From Bolinopsis microptera (taxonomy: Eukaryota > Ctenophora > Tentaculata > Lobata > Bolinopsidae), in contig NC_087073.1 in assembly GCF_026151205.1 (NCBI RefSeq), forward strand, positions 4,733,001 to 4,797,000: a DNA stretch of 64,000 bases, in the 5' to 3' direction. The notes beneath the pieces were generated by a model that was not told the origin of the DNA, ran no database searches, and saw only the letters and a program-made list of their open reading frames with translations. The position numbers and the translations under genes were made by a program. Positions 14,674-27,000 of this stretch are shown here, in pieces (the stretch's first letter is position 1; each line of letters opens with the position of its first letter).

Positions 14674-16235
14674 TGCTAATTTACGTCCTATGTCAAGGCA
14701 CAAGTATAAATGCTAATATTAGCTTAAAATTCAAATCTTGCCATTTTACGTGATAGTCCCGTTTATCACGAGCTAAGGAACGAAAGATTTATCAGAATAG
14801 ATAAAAATAGATAAGAGGCAATTTGGAGCAAGTGGTTTTAACCCGTTTTCTCATGTATAACTATAAGTATAATTATAAGGGCGAAAAGAACTTTACCTTA
14901 TTGGCCATAATTATTCGGTCGCCGAGGATCTTATAGAGTTATAGCATAAAAGCCGGCAAATGTTTGTCAAGTCCTTGTAATTCTAAGTAATTGTCATACA
15001 TATAAGGGTCGGCAAGTGCATAGTAGCCAGTATTCAATATTCATAATAAGCTAATACTAATAGAATAAGTTATTGTAAGAATTAAGGTACGGCAGAATAT
15101 ATGGGCGATAATAATATAAGATAGTAATTACTTCGAATAAAGTGTCAAACCGTATAGTAGGTATCTTTTGGCTTTGACCAAGAGGATGTGCCGCAGTCCT
15201 TATAGCAATGATTATCCAGCCCTATTCTTGTAATATTAATATAATTGTATATTAATCATTAATGTTATTATAAAACGTGTGGCTATTAATAATAATTTAA
15301 GATCAATAAATCAATAAAATCTTTTCAATGCGCGATAGAAAGGATTGTATTGATAGAATCTGCAATAACTTAAAGTACGTCACGTGAGAACAGTTGGAGT
15401 TGTGAGCTGGATCAAATAAGACATGCAGCAGGCGCAGGCCTTGCAGGGAAGAATATCAGACGGAACTTCAACTATATGTTCAACAAGATATAATTATAAC
15501 ATCGAGCACCGCATCTATGATCTACTCATCTAGAGAAATGTAAATAATTGATCAGAGTAACCGATAAATCTTATTCCAACTCCCTAGAACTTTACTGCAA
15601 CAATGCTTTTTTATAAGTGTTCATTATATTCAGCTTCTTGACTTTGAAATAGAATTCATACGTAGAATAGAAATCCATACGTATAGTCGTTCGATTTAAA
15701 ACCTGCATGATAAATGATAAATGTGCACATGGCATGTGCATTGTGCACATGGCATGTGCTGTGCATTGTGCAGGTCAACTAAAAAATGGGCACTAAGTGA
15801 CCAAAGTCAGCGTCCTATTAGAACTAAGGTTGTATATAATACTATTAATACTACTACTACAGTAATACCTCGCTTTAACTGAGTATAACGCGGACCTCGC
15901 TATAACGCGTTTTTTGGGCAAATTGTTTCCTTTCTCATTAACCATATAATATGTTAAATAAAGATGGTGCATAAACTGAAAGTTTACTGCGAAGCATGAA
16001 TTTCTACACAAAGAAGCTCTTCCAGTATAAAAGAGCATCAATTGTGAACACGATATATGCACCAAACACTGACTTATGACTATACTGACTCATGACTGCA
16101 ATGAAAATGATTGAATTAATTTCATTGTTCTCCTCTTACTCCCAAGAACGTGATATGCAGATCAAGTAGGTTATAGTCAGTTAGTCGTCATCCCAAGTTC
16201 GATACTAAATGTCACTTACAGAATTAGTACTGGTA
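14674..16235. other. no gene recognised
   Basis: AT-rich sequence without a convincing frame. A short imperfect tandem repeat of tgtgcacatggcatgtgc lies at 15,722-15,773. Nothing else is supportable. Confidence 0.5.
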
Positions 16236-17178
16236 ATATATGGTACTATATGGTACTATATGGTACTATATGGTACTATATGGTACTATATGGTACTATA
16301 TGGTACTATATGGTACTATATGGTACTATATGGTACTATATGGTACTATATGGTACTATATGGTACTATATGGTACTATATGGTACTATATGGTACTATA
16401 TGGTACTATATGGTACTATATGGTACTATATGGTACTATATGGTACTATATGGTACTATATGGTACTATATGGTACTATATGGTACTATATGGTACTATA
16501 TGGTACTATATGGTACTATATGGTACTATATGGTACTATATGGTACTATATGGTACTATATGGTACTATATGGTACTATATGGTACTATATGGTACTATA
16601 TGGTACTATATGGTACTATATGGTACTATATGGTACTATATGGTACTATATGGTACTATATGGTACTATATGGTACTATATGGTACTATATGGTACTATA
16701 TGGTACTATATGGTACTATATGGTACTATATGGTACTATATGGTACTATATGGTACTATATGGTACTATATGGTACTATATGGTACTATATGGTACTATA
16801 TGGTACTATATGGTACTATATGGTACTATATGGTACTATATGGTACTATATGGTACTATATGGTACTATATGGTACTATATGGTACTATATGGTACTATA
16901 TGGTACTATATGGTACTATATGGTACTATATGGTACTATATGGTAGTGGTACTATATGGTACTATATGGTACTATATGGTACTATATGGTACTATATGGT
17001 ACTATATGGTAGTGGTACTATATGGTACTATATGGTAGTGGTACTATATGGTACTATATGGTACTATATGGTACTATATGGTACTATATGGTACTATATG
17101 GTACTATATGGTACTATATGGTACTATGTGGTACTATATGGTACTATGTGGTACTATATGGTACTATGTGGTACTATG
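16236..17178. repeat. 10-bp minisatellite (tggtactata)n
   Basis: About 94 copies of the decamer tggtactata, essentially perfect for the first 700 bp. After 16,940 there are variants in which a pentamer is inserted (ggtagtggtac), and toward 17,125-17,178 tactatg replaces tactata. The decamer has no stop in its frames, which creates long artificial reading frames (up to 324 codons of VLYGTIWYYM). Variants are confined to one edge, the pattern expected when an array is homogenised in its middle. Confidence 0.97.
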
Positions 17179-18819
17179 TTTACAGTGCACAATAATGGTA
17201 TTAGGAATATGTAAATGCTTTGACTACTCGCTTGATAGAAAACCTTTTATAAGTGCAATAAGAATAATTGAATTTGGCTTATTGTTCTTCTATGTTCTAG
17301 CCAAATTAACTCAAGGACTAGATCACAGATCAAAAGAATAAAAATGTTCAGTACAACGAATTTAGGAATTTGATCAAAGTAATATGTCTATCAATAATGG
17401 CTCAGACTGTCCACTCATTCTGAGTCAAGACTGGAAATAAAGGCATGAGTCCGTGATGCTTCTCTTTGCCCTTTTCTTTTTGAAACTATAGCATCTCTTA
17501 TTTGCCACTTGGGGACCCCCGGCTATAAATATAATGTTCATAAACAATAAACATGATAAAACACCGAATAAAGATGAGGCGGAATAACAGGCTGAGCGCC
17601 GCCCAGTATAATAGCATCTCATTTTGATAAATGACCCAATTGGGGTTCTATGGCTGCTTGAGTGGACTAATGAAAAATCATACTTAATAGCGGTTAAGTA
17701 CACAATCTTTAATTACCCTAATCACAACCTTTAATTACCCTTCGATATTTCATCTTAAGTCGTATGAACCCTCGCTATAAGTATAAGTATGCAAACTTTA
17801 TCCCAAGTCACAACCATAAAGTTATTACCCCATCTTTACTAGAATCCTTTTAGCATGACTAATCTAGGGTCCCAAAACAAACCCAAACCAGACATATTAG
17901 GAGTAAGAATTGTAAGGTAGGTTGAACAATGAACAACCATTTAATCGACCGATAAAGACGGAGATTGCCCGTAAGCTTTTATAAATTGGAAAGCAGTTAC
18001 CCTTCGAAACTTGATCCGAAATAGTGACATATACTTGTGCTATAACTCAAACTGTATGTAACATATCTATCATCCTTAAATCTTCCAGTAAATAATCAAT
18101 GCGCACTATAGTGGTGTCACGTGGTGTCACGTGTACTCGCACAGTAGTGTGGTTGTGAATGTGCTCTATTTATTGAGGTAAGTTGATCTTTTATAACTTT
18201 TAGATGCCATAAGGACACATTTAAAATAACTCTGGTTCCATTTAACTAGCTATCGCAAATGGAAAGTAACCAATAAATTTCCAATTTGCAGTGCGTATAT
18301 TTATAAATAACACGGTGATAATGTGTAATGGGAAAGATCGTGCACTTGAAGTTGAACTATAATTGTAGAAATGCAGTAGAATTACACTAATAGTTCGAAA
18401 TACAAGGGCCAGCAATTTTTGGCTGTGTTATACTTATACTTATAGTAATCTTGGACAAAGAGGAGCTGTACTAGAAGTAGTAAAGGAGAATACCAGTTAT
18501 TTTACGAGGAGCGATGGGGGGCCGACCATGAACATCAGTTTGGCTCCAACGCGACGGAGGTACGACAATCTGTAAATTCGTCAGCAAAGTTCAATAAAAC
18601 AGTTGAAGTGGCTGACTGCGGGACAGCCACGGCATTTTTTGCAGTTTCACATGCTGCAAAGAAAAGACACATAAAATGACTGATCAAGGGACCTTAAGTT
18701 CCAATGTTTAAAAATGTTTAAAAAATTGTAGATATGGCAGAGAGAGAGTTAGACAATAGACTTATATTAGAGGAGCTAGAGGATGACGCAAACAAACAGT
18801 CGTACTCGTACTTGTTAAA
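17179..18819. other. no gene recognised
   Basis: AT-rich sequence with no domain-bearing frame. A cctggggacc-like fragment (cttggggaccccc) appears near 17,509. Nothing else is supportable. Confidence 0.45.
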
Positions 18820-19048
18820 TCACTCTCCAGTCGATCTTCGAGATTTTTCTAAAAAGGCCCCTGACAGTTGAAATCTACCCAATTTGATGTATTTTCGAAC
18901 CCTGATTCCGAATCACCCAACATGACATAGTGTTAAAATGCTCCCCTAGCGAGATATCGGCGAAAAAATGTCTCGATCACGTGATATGACCATATTATAA
19001 GGAAGTTGGTCTAATTTCTCGTTATGGTTAGCAGTTAGGGTTTCAGCA

Positions 19049-20043
19049 TACCTTATCGGACCTTATTTGGACGGACATTACATGAACGGACATAATTTAA
19101 TTGTGAACGGACATTAATATGAACGCTCGAAGGCATTCAAAACCATCAAAAATCCGAATTTTTTTCAATTTTTGACTTTTTTTAATTTCAGCAAATTATT
19201 CCATTTTTTAATATGAACGCTCGAAGGCATTCAAAACCATCAAAAATCCGAATTTTTTTCAATTTTTGACTTTTTTTTAATTTCAGCAAATTAATCCATT
19301 TTTTATACAGTAAGTAAGAATAGCAGTCATTATAAAATATGTGTACATGATCAGTGTCTAATATCACATATCATCTTCATTAAATGGGTTTTCGTGCATG
19401 AAATAGTCCATGCTTAAAGTTAAACAAGCATCAGTGATTTCTAGCTTTGTGGAAACCTTTTTTATCAAACTACCCCGGTCCTGCATTTCAGTGTTAACTT
19501 TTACAAGCCATTCGGCGTGAAGTGGTTTTATCTTAGACAACTTTAGGTTAACCTTAACATCACGTGGAGCTTTCCTAGCACTGTTTCATTACCTCCCCTC
19601 AGTAATATGAACTATAAAAACGTCGGACAATGTCCTTGGCAACACGATTTACCGTAATATCTAGAGTCTGGAACAAGTTTGTCATGTTGGCGGGGACTAG
19701 CTCATGAACTATGTTGTTGAGTGCCATGATTTCGTTGACTTTTTCCGCCAAGTGACCCTTGAAAACATCATATACTAGTAGTAGTAGTAGTAGAGTTTTC
19801 TGTGCCTCCGGCAGACCAAGGAGAACCTTTCCGTCGTTAACTTAACTTACGGCACAATAAAGTTCTCATAGTTGTCATATTCTGGGTAAAAAGTTCGAAA
19901 TGGAAAAAATTTTGAAAAAATTTCAACGGACTTTAACTTGGACGGACATTAATTGAACGGACTTTATTTGAACGGACATTAAGATGAACGCTAGGGCCTC
20001 CAGCGTTCAAGTAATGTCCGTCCAAATAAGGTCCGATAAGGTA
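19049..20043. mobile_element. MITE nested in foldback element
   Basis: The ends are perfect inverted repeats of about 32 bp: taccttatcggaccttattt at the left and aaataaggtccgataaggta at the right, with TA at each border. Several sub-terminal copies of gaacggacatta follow the left end and precede the right end. A block of about 85 bp (from atatgaacgctcgaaggc) is duplicated in tandem at 19,121-19,290. No coding frame. The terminal tacctta is shared with the element at 14,165-14,673. Confidence 0.8.
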
Positions 20044-20200
20044 TATACTTGAGCTTCAGTTAGGGATTGGGTTAGGGTTAGGGTTGGGATCAGATTAGAG
20101 GGTTAGGGTTTCGAATAGTCATTCAGAGCCACCTAGAGGAAGTGTTAAAAAAGTCACGTGACAGTCGAGTGTAGAGTGATTAATTCCTAACAGTAACCAT

Positions 20201-20285
20201 AACTTACTGGGCCGCGCTCAGCCTGTCATTCCGCCAAATCTTATATTACGTTAATGAACATAATAGCCTGGGGTCCTCAGGTAAA
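20201..20285. repeat. interspersed repeat, gccgcgctcagcctgtc family, copy 1
   Basis: The string actgggccgcgctcagcc ... ttaatgaacataatagcctg ... gtcctcaggtaa is repeated at 20,537-20,622 with small indels. It recurs partly at 34,449-34,530 (right half) and 25,068-25,092 (left half). It looks like a short non-coding transposon fragment; the class is unknown. Confidence 0.7.
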
Positions 20286-20536
20286 CCATAACGAGCAATT
20301 AGACCAACTTCCTTAATCCTTTTATGGTAATATCACGTGATCGAGATTCGAGACAGTTTTTTCGCCAGGGGAACATTTAAACCTTATTCATATTGCTTAT
20401 GTAATAGGGGTGATTCGGAATCAGCGTCCGAAAATACATCGAACATGGGGCCCTGCATGTCGGGGCCCTTTTAGAACAATCTCGAAGATCGACTGTAGAG
20501 TGTAGAGTGATTTAGAACGCTCGGATGTGGGATGAT

Positions 20537-20622
20537 ACTTACTGGGCCGCGCTCAGCCTGTCATTCCGCCAAATCTTTATTTATGTTAATGAACATAATA
20601 GCCTGGGGTCCTCAGGTAAGGA
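20537..20622. repeat. interspersed repeat, gccgcgctcagcctgtc family, copy 2
   Basis: Second copy of the repeat described at 20,201-20,285, in the same orientation about 335 bp away. Both copies end with cctggggtcctcaggtaa. Confidence 0.7.
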
Positions 20623-21407
20623 TGATACCCGTAGATATTTGTTTCGTCAAACGCGGTCTTTAGGTTATTAATATAAACCTACTTAAGCTTTAGAACTGCC
20701 GTTTTCTGACAAAAGTGCTTAAGTAACATTTTGGAAATTTCGGGTTTTTTGGTCTAACTTTTGTTTTTGGGTCAAGAACTATCCCTGAGGACCATTGGGT
20801 ACATTCGCCGACCCCCCAAAACCCCCTTTTTGGAACCCCCTAAAATGCAAAAAATGGTCATTTTTCTGAGAAAAGTGCTTAAGTAACATTTTGGAAAACG
20901 GGTGCCGTTTATTTCAAAAATGGTGCCATTTCGGGAACTGAAAACGGTGGCATTGTTTTCTACGTCCAAAACTGGCCTAGTGACGGCAATTTGGTGATCG
21001 TGGGTCTTTTGGCCTGGGAAAAAACAATTTATGTCACTTAAGCACTTTTGTGAAAACGGGCTCGTTTTCTCACAAAAGTGCTTAAGTGCCATTATACGTT
21101 TAATTAAATGTTGATTCTGCCAACTGAAACAATATAATCGGTACTAACAAATCTAAATTTTCACGGCGGATCGATTGGTGATGGTCATAAACTTCAGAAA
21201 CGCTAGCTTCGCCATCAAAATTGCCGATTTGTCAATGCAGAACGTTTCAAAATATACGTCATAATTTGCTTTAACATTTTTTATTCTCTTATAAGTTGAG
21301 ACTGGCGGGATTATCGACAGGAAAGGGAACATTACCAAAGAGATAGAAGCGATTTGCTTCACTGCTCCTTCTCTGTTGATATGTAGAAAGTTCTTTTACT
21401 ACCACAC

Positions 21408-21918
21408 ATGCCGGAGTACAAGGAGGCGATTTTTACAAGACGCCTTGTCACATTTAACGAGACCTTCGCGAGGCTGGGGTCAGACGGAGCTCCTTTAGCG
21501 ATTCTTTGGAATGAGTCAATCGCAGGAAGGAAAGATGAGAATGTGTCCTCGACTTGGATAAGGGCAATAAAACATTTTGCCAGTAATTGGCAAGATTGGT
21601 GGTAGCAGGGAGATCATTTTTTGGGCAGACAATTGTTCTGCTCAAAACAAGTGTTGGACTTTATTTACTGCCCTATGTTCAATTATCAACAGCCCAGATG
21701 TTGACCTGGACAAGATAACGGTCAAGTATCTAGAGCCAGTGCACACCTTTATGAGTGCAGACTCATTCCACCATAAAGCGGAGTTGTCCATCAAACAATC
21801 AGGTCAACTTCATGATTATAAGGACTTTGTTCAGGCAGTTGAACAGGTGGGTACTGCGATAAGCATGATCTGCACAGACTTTGAATCGTGGCTAAGGTCC
21901 TACGGAAAAAGCAACTAA
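21408..21918 (+). pseudogene. frameshifted transposase-like fragment
   Basis: Two overlapping frames give one plausible protein: 21,408-21,605 (ending ..RAIKHFASNWQDWW) and 21,577-21,918 (containing REIIFWADNCSAQNKCW and TFMSADSFHHKAE). The FWADNCSAQNK motif resembles the DNC(S/A)GQNK segment common in transposase-derived animal genes. The needed switch of frame near 21,590 shows a frameshift, so it is not functional as read. It lies inside the 3.1-kb inverted-end element. No N-terminal domain is visible, so the copy is also truncated. Confidence 0.5.
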
Positions 21919-22231
21919 AAAACTAAAGATGTTAAAGTTGTAAGTTTCCAGCGTGGGTCTGTAGAAATGGAATGGAAAACAAATCATGACGAGGTTTCCT
22001 TTCATTTCACTCCATTTCTCAGACAAAAAGAATGCTGGTAGAATTCCGACTATTTTTTAATCCGCTGGGGAGAAGGGAGTGTTTTCGTGTTTTTAAACCA
22101 CTAAGTGTTCTCAGCAATCGGAGAGAAACCTAGAATCGAAGCTAGTAGAGTCGGAATGCTCAAACCTGGCAAGGCTGTGAGACCAGTTAAAGTGACTGCG
22201 GCAAGTGCAACAATTGTTAATCAGATTCTCG

Positions 22232-22879
22232 CTAAATCGAGAAACCTGCGAGCAATTGCTGGGTTTCAAGTAAGAGCTTTTTGATACGGCTCTTGATAAT
22301 TGAGATGGGGGAGGAAAGGTCGGAAAATTTAATAGAGCCAGGGACCATGACATTGTTTTCATTAGGAGTGCATTTGTCGAATATTTTATCAACCAAACTG
22401 TTCCATATAGTCGTACCTTTGAAGACAAAATTGTGTTTAGAAATTTCAAGTTTGTGTCGGGGGACCCGCATAGTTTGGCTACATGCTCTGGAACTTGTTT
22501 GGAATAAACTTGTCAGAGAGATAGGTTGATGCAGTTTCAAGATTTTAAACAGTTCAGTGGATATATGTTGGGTGTACAGGTTGTGGATTGACATGATTTT
22601 CTCGGTATTGAATATTGGCTTAGTGTTTTCCAAAGCAAAGCTCCTTTTTGCGATGTGTTCACTGTATGGTCTTGCACGTGCACATGTTTCATAATACTCT
22701 GCCCGGTCAAAGCTTGGTTTGCTTCCAAATAGAAGGCGTACACATCTTTTTTGGATGGAGAACAGTTTAGATAGTCTATAAGGTGTGACACCACCCCAGC
22801 TACTGATACAGTAGCTCATATGAGACTTGAATAAGGAGTCATACAGCTTATGGTACTCTGTTTCTGGAATAAACTTCAT
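22232..22879 (-). pseudogene. non-LTR retrotransposon RT C-terminal fragment
   Basis: A 215-residue minus-strand frame. Its start resembles the segment after the catalytic core of LINE reverse transcriptases (Jockey/CR1/L2 type): LYDSLFKSHMSYCISSWGG, then LSKLFSIQKRCVRLL, matching the usual L..LY.slv.shl.Yc...Wg......l..lQkr..R.i pattern. The C-terminal part (GTTIWNSL and IKFSDL, then a basic end) fits LINE ORF2 ends. The YxDD catalytic region is absent, so this is a 5'-truncated dead copy. Confidence 0.7.
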
Positions 22880-23214
22880 AATACGTTTAATTATAGCTAT
22901 ACTTGTAGTTCTGGTTTACTTTTTATGTTATCTAGTTGGGGTTCCCAGGATAGTTCAACAGTAGTCTACTTCAACAGTAGTCTACTTCAGCTCACATTAA
23001 AGGGAGTTTTCGTCGTGCGTGTAGCGCCCTTCAAGTTTAACTTGGACGGATAGGATTTATAAAACTTCTGATTATAATATTTATACTATATTGTATTTTG
23101 TATTTATGTATTTTAGTAAATGGTCATTAGAACCACCGGCACCGTCCGGACCCAAACAAACAAACCAATCAATTTGTCGTAAAATTTTAGGTCAGAATGA
23201 TCGCAGATAAAGTT

Positions 23215-23610
23215 CCCACTAATGTGGCTGTACTTAAGCACTTTTATCAGAAAACGAAATTTTCAAATTTTCTATTTCAGCGTGTCCCCTATTTACAACC
23301 AATGTTTCATCACAGCAGTTTTAGGCTAATTTTTCGTTTTACTTTCGATGAGTAATGGTTTGAACGGGTCATTTTCATCAGAACATGGAGCTTTTGCTGA
23401 TGTGGCTGTACTTAAGCACTTTTCTCAGAAAACGAAATTTTCAAATTTTCTATTTCAGCGTGTCCCCTATTTACAACCAATGTTTCATCACAGCAGTTTT
23501 AGGCTAATTTTTCGTTTTACTTTCGATGACCAATGGTTTGAACGGGTCATTTTCATCAGAACATGTAGTATTTGCCGATGTGACTGTACTTAAGCACTTT
23601 TCTAAGAAAT
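23215..23610. repeat. tandem duplication, about 180-bp unit
   Basis: The block running from gtggctgtacttaagcac through tcgttttactttcgatga occurs twice (about 23,223-23,352 and 23,402-23,530), with a third partial copy of its start at 23,580-23,605. The first two copies are nearly identical, implying a recent duplication at the right end of the 3.1-kb element. Confidence 0.8.
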
Positions 23611-23959
23611 TCAAACTATAATTTGTGATTTTGAGGCACTTTCCGAGAAGTTAGGATGATGAAACCTTGTCAGAAGTCTCAAAAGTCGACAAAGTACCTT
23701 AGAAACATAGTGGGTGCAGTTTAAATTGGACAGTAGCTAGCCCAGAGCAATTACAGAATTGAAATCTTTAAAGTCAATTTGCACAAAATGAACCTTGTAT
23801 TATTGTGTTACTTAAGCACTTTTGTCAGAAAACGGCAGAGAAGTAGAGGGGACAACCACTGCCAGTACGTCTCAGTTGGTCAACGCAATGGTCCAAAATT
23901 TCAAAAGACAAGTGATATCAGGCATGCATAAAATTTCATGCCACCAGCGAGTAATTTTT

Positions 23960-24055
23960 GTATCACGTTGCGACCCCCACGGTCGTTTCACTATCATCCT
24001 GACGATACAGGGGGAGCCGCGCACTTCGTGCGCGGCGGGTCATACAACGTATGAC
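23960..24055 (+). repeat. multi-hairpin short interspersed element, copy 2
   Basis: Second copy of the element at 13,901-14,030, in opposite orientation. It contains a perfect 9-bp stem with a TTC/GAA loop (24,016-24,036), preceded by a cctgacgatac half-hairpin and followed by gtcatacaacgtatgac. The flanks gtaattt (left, about 23,951) and gtaattt (right, about 24,059) may be a 7-bp target duplication. Confidence 0.75.
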
Positions 24056-27000
24056 AAAGTAATTTATAGTCGACTGGAATGATCTCTTGGCTTGGCCTTG
24101 GCCCAACCTAATATAAAGCCAAAGGTCGGGAAAATGACAATGGTACCCTGACCCATTCACACTTTACAATTTTCTGGGAGGTTCCGATTAATATCATGAA
24201 TATAAAATATTACTATTAGTGATAATGTATTTGTGATTAATTCTCAATCTCACGATTCAGTGAAAGCAGGATTAATGAACGATTAGTGTGACATTGAGTT
24301 CTCAACCATGGAAATTTAGAAGTCCCTACATGCTGTTCTTTCTGGCTCCATGTGCTATTTAGGGGTCTGGGGTATCCGAAAAATCATGTTTTGAGTACCC
24401 AAAGTGTTCTGGGTGCCAGGAATGAGGTTATTAAATCGGCGAAAATGACCGATTTTGGACTATTTATGAGCTTTTTTGCCCATTTTCATGAGATAAAGAA
24501 TCAGGAAAGCTGCTCTAGATGATTGAAATGGTTGATACCAATGAGGATACACCCAACACACATAAATATTCGTGATATATGTGATTTTAATGAGAAAAAT
24601 ATGATCTCAGGGCCCATTTTGCATTTTATAACAAAATTTGCCAAAACCACTCGCACTTGTCAAAGCTTCCTTATTTTAGACACATTTAATGATTATTATG
24701 GTATCTAACTTATAGCGGATCTGATAGGAGTATGTCTTAGCTTCATTTTAAGCCATCAATAAGCATGCTGGTGTGTATGAAAGTACTTTTATCCTCCTGT
24801 GGCCGTCCATTGATATAGTCTGGGCCATGCGCGCGCGCGCGCTTTTACAAACATGAATTTTCTCCCTCAGTATCTATCTAAAGCTTTTAAAGACATGATT
24901 TGAATGCTATCCTACTCAGCACATGAGTGCTACAGGATGGTGAAAGAATTTCTATAAAAAATCATTAAATGTGGAAGATATGAGGTGTGTGTGCGCGCGC
25001 GCGCGCTTTTACAAACTTGATATCCTCAGTCCTTTCACATACACTGAGATTTTGTTTCAAACTTAATTACTGGGCCGCGCTCAGCCTGTCCCCTGCAGTT
25101 TCTTTTCGTTTAAATCGTAAATTCGCGCGCAAAAATTTCACCGGCGCGCCTTCCATTAATGATGCATTAGACGCATACATTATAAGCATCGAGTGTGTTT
25201 AACGGACGGTCACTTGCGCCGCGCGAAATATGAATAGCATAGCGATCAATTATGTGTCAACACTGAACACTTAAAATTTAATATTATATTGTGTTGTAAG
25301 ATTTTTTTGTATAATGAGCCAATTTATGTTTTAAATTGATGAATAATAATAGTTTTTGTTATTTGTTATTGACAAATACGCGTTCAATTCAATGTTGTGT
25401 GTTGATAAATATGGTAGTAATATGGTTTTAAATATATGACACAAGTATCATTCTTACATTATACATTAGAATTATATAAATATATAATTCTGGTTTTGCA
25501 TCAAAAAGGAAGTAACAAATGTTTTTTCTGCAATCATATTTAGGTTACAAATCACTAAACTGTAAACTGAAAACACAAAGCCACGCGCCGATTTGTACGG
25601 CATTTTGTCATTATAACAACCTTTTAAATACCATAAATTATACCCAATTCATTTTTTTAATAATTAGTATTGAATAATATATAACTTTTGTGAAATAATG
25701 ATTCGATATTATATTAACTGCAAGTATCATTCGTTAAATTTTAGTCGAAGATTGGTTTTTTATTTTAAGATGTGCGCGTGTTTTGCTTGATTTTACAATC
25801 TGCAATCTTGGAATATCCTCCGCATAACTTCGGCTTGGAATTTACAAAAGTGTGCTGCCTGCTGTATAGTAGCAACGAATTTAAAACCTGTTTTGTCAAA
25901 CAAAAATTTGATTAAATTCATTTTAACTGCGTTTGTTGTTTTTCAATAATTATTTCTATTGACTTGACAAGTCAAAACGTTAGTTTAATATCGGTTTTAT
26001 GAAAATTTTCAAGTATTGCTACAGGGCCTTTGGAATGACTTTAGATGGTGCAAATTTAAACTATTGCCAGGAACTTCATGTGTTTGGTCAGTTTGGAATG
26101 TCAAATTTAAAGTCTTTGCAGCTTTCCTATTTTGATCGTTTTTGCTCATTAATGTTCAATGACTAAAATCCAGATAAAACGGATTTTAATTTATATTTCA
26201 TTTGTAAAACAGAGTAATAGTCTGTCGAAAGACTGTTACTCATTGCAATAAAGTTGTAATTCTACTAACGTGTACAAATGGCTCTGTTCTGTAATTTTAT
26301 TATCTTCAGACCTTGTATGTGTGCAGCTGGTTATGAAAAGTTGAGAACCGTTTGGTTTTGATTTAATTTACAGGATCAACTCTATTTTAGGATTCAAATT
26401 CATTCATGCCCTTGTTAACTACATTTAATAAAGATCAATGTGGCAAGAAAACTTAAGTGCTTTTAATTTACTGTAAAACCAATAAATCTTCAATTAGAAT
26501 GAACACCAGACCGGCACTTCACACGGTGAAAGACAACCTTGGCATTCATCAGCAGATAACATGCATCAGCAGATAACCTTTACTCTTCAGATTATTTGAT
26601 AATCATGAGGTATTTACTAATCACTTATAACTTATAATTATAATTCGTAAGTTCGTTTATACTTCGATCTATGAAAAGCTCTGTTACTACTTTCATAAAA
26701 ATTTGCTTTTAAACCTTACTTAAAGTTGGCACATGATATCATAAATATTGGTTAATTTGTAATTTAACATAAACATAATCTATAGCTATCTGTAATTCTG
26801 TATTTAATCCAATATAGTCTTTACAAACTTAAATTCTTGGAAAATGTTGGCATCAGGGAAATGTCAATAAATTAAACTTTTAAGAACAGAGCGCTTTAAC
26901 AGAGTCAATGAGAACTTATGATAGCTTCATTGATCCAGCTGATCTGCAATACTAATGGACATTTTTTCAGAATGAATACCGACAGGTTTTGCCTTGGAAC

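Larger units (their letters stand above)
18820..20511. mobile_element. foldback element with about 220-bp inverted arms
   Basis: Sequence at 18,820-19,035 (from tcactctccagtcgatc through gttatggtta) is matched in reverse complement by 20,285-20,511 (from accataacgag through cgactgtagagtg) at high but imperfect identity. Shared landmarks are cagtcgatcttcgag, gctgattccgaatcaccc-type sequence, tctcgatcacgtgatat and aaggaagttggtctaatt. Single-arm relatives occur at 35.12-35.31 and 39.49-39.66 kb, so the family is dispersed. No coding capacity is seen. A second element (19,049-20,043) lies inside. Confidence 0.75.
20696..23838. mobile_element. 3.1-kb composite element with 33-bp inverted ends
   Basis: The left end (20,696-20,728, from ctgccgttttctgacaaaag) and the right end (23,806-23,838) are perfect inverted repeats of 33 bp. 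The core motif acttaagcacttttct recurs internally in both orientations near 20,870, 21,036, 21,073, 23,233, 23,413 and 23,588. Inside are a broken transposase-like frame (21.4-21.9 kb), a LINE 3' fragment on the opposite strand (22.2-22.9 kb) and a tandem duplication (23.2-23.6 kb). I infer a DNA transposon that later captured a LINE insertion. Confidence 0.6.

Noticed and set aside
16209-17341. Long frames of 245-324 codons (VLYGTIWYYM repeats)
   Set aside because: They are produced by the stop-free 10-bp tandem repeat in several frames at once and have no flanking gene structure.
20060-20115. Telomeric-type ggttagggttaggg sequence
   Set aside because: Only a couple of TTAGGG units inside a transposon region; too short for an interstitial telomere.
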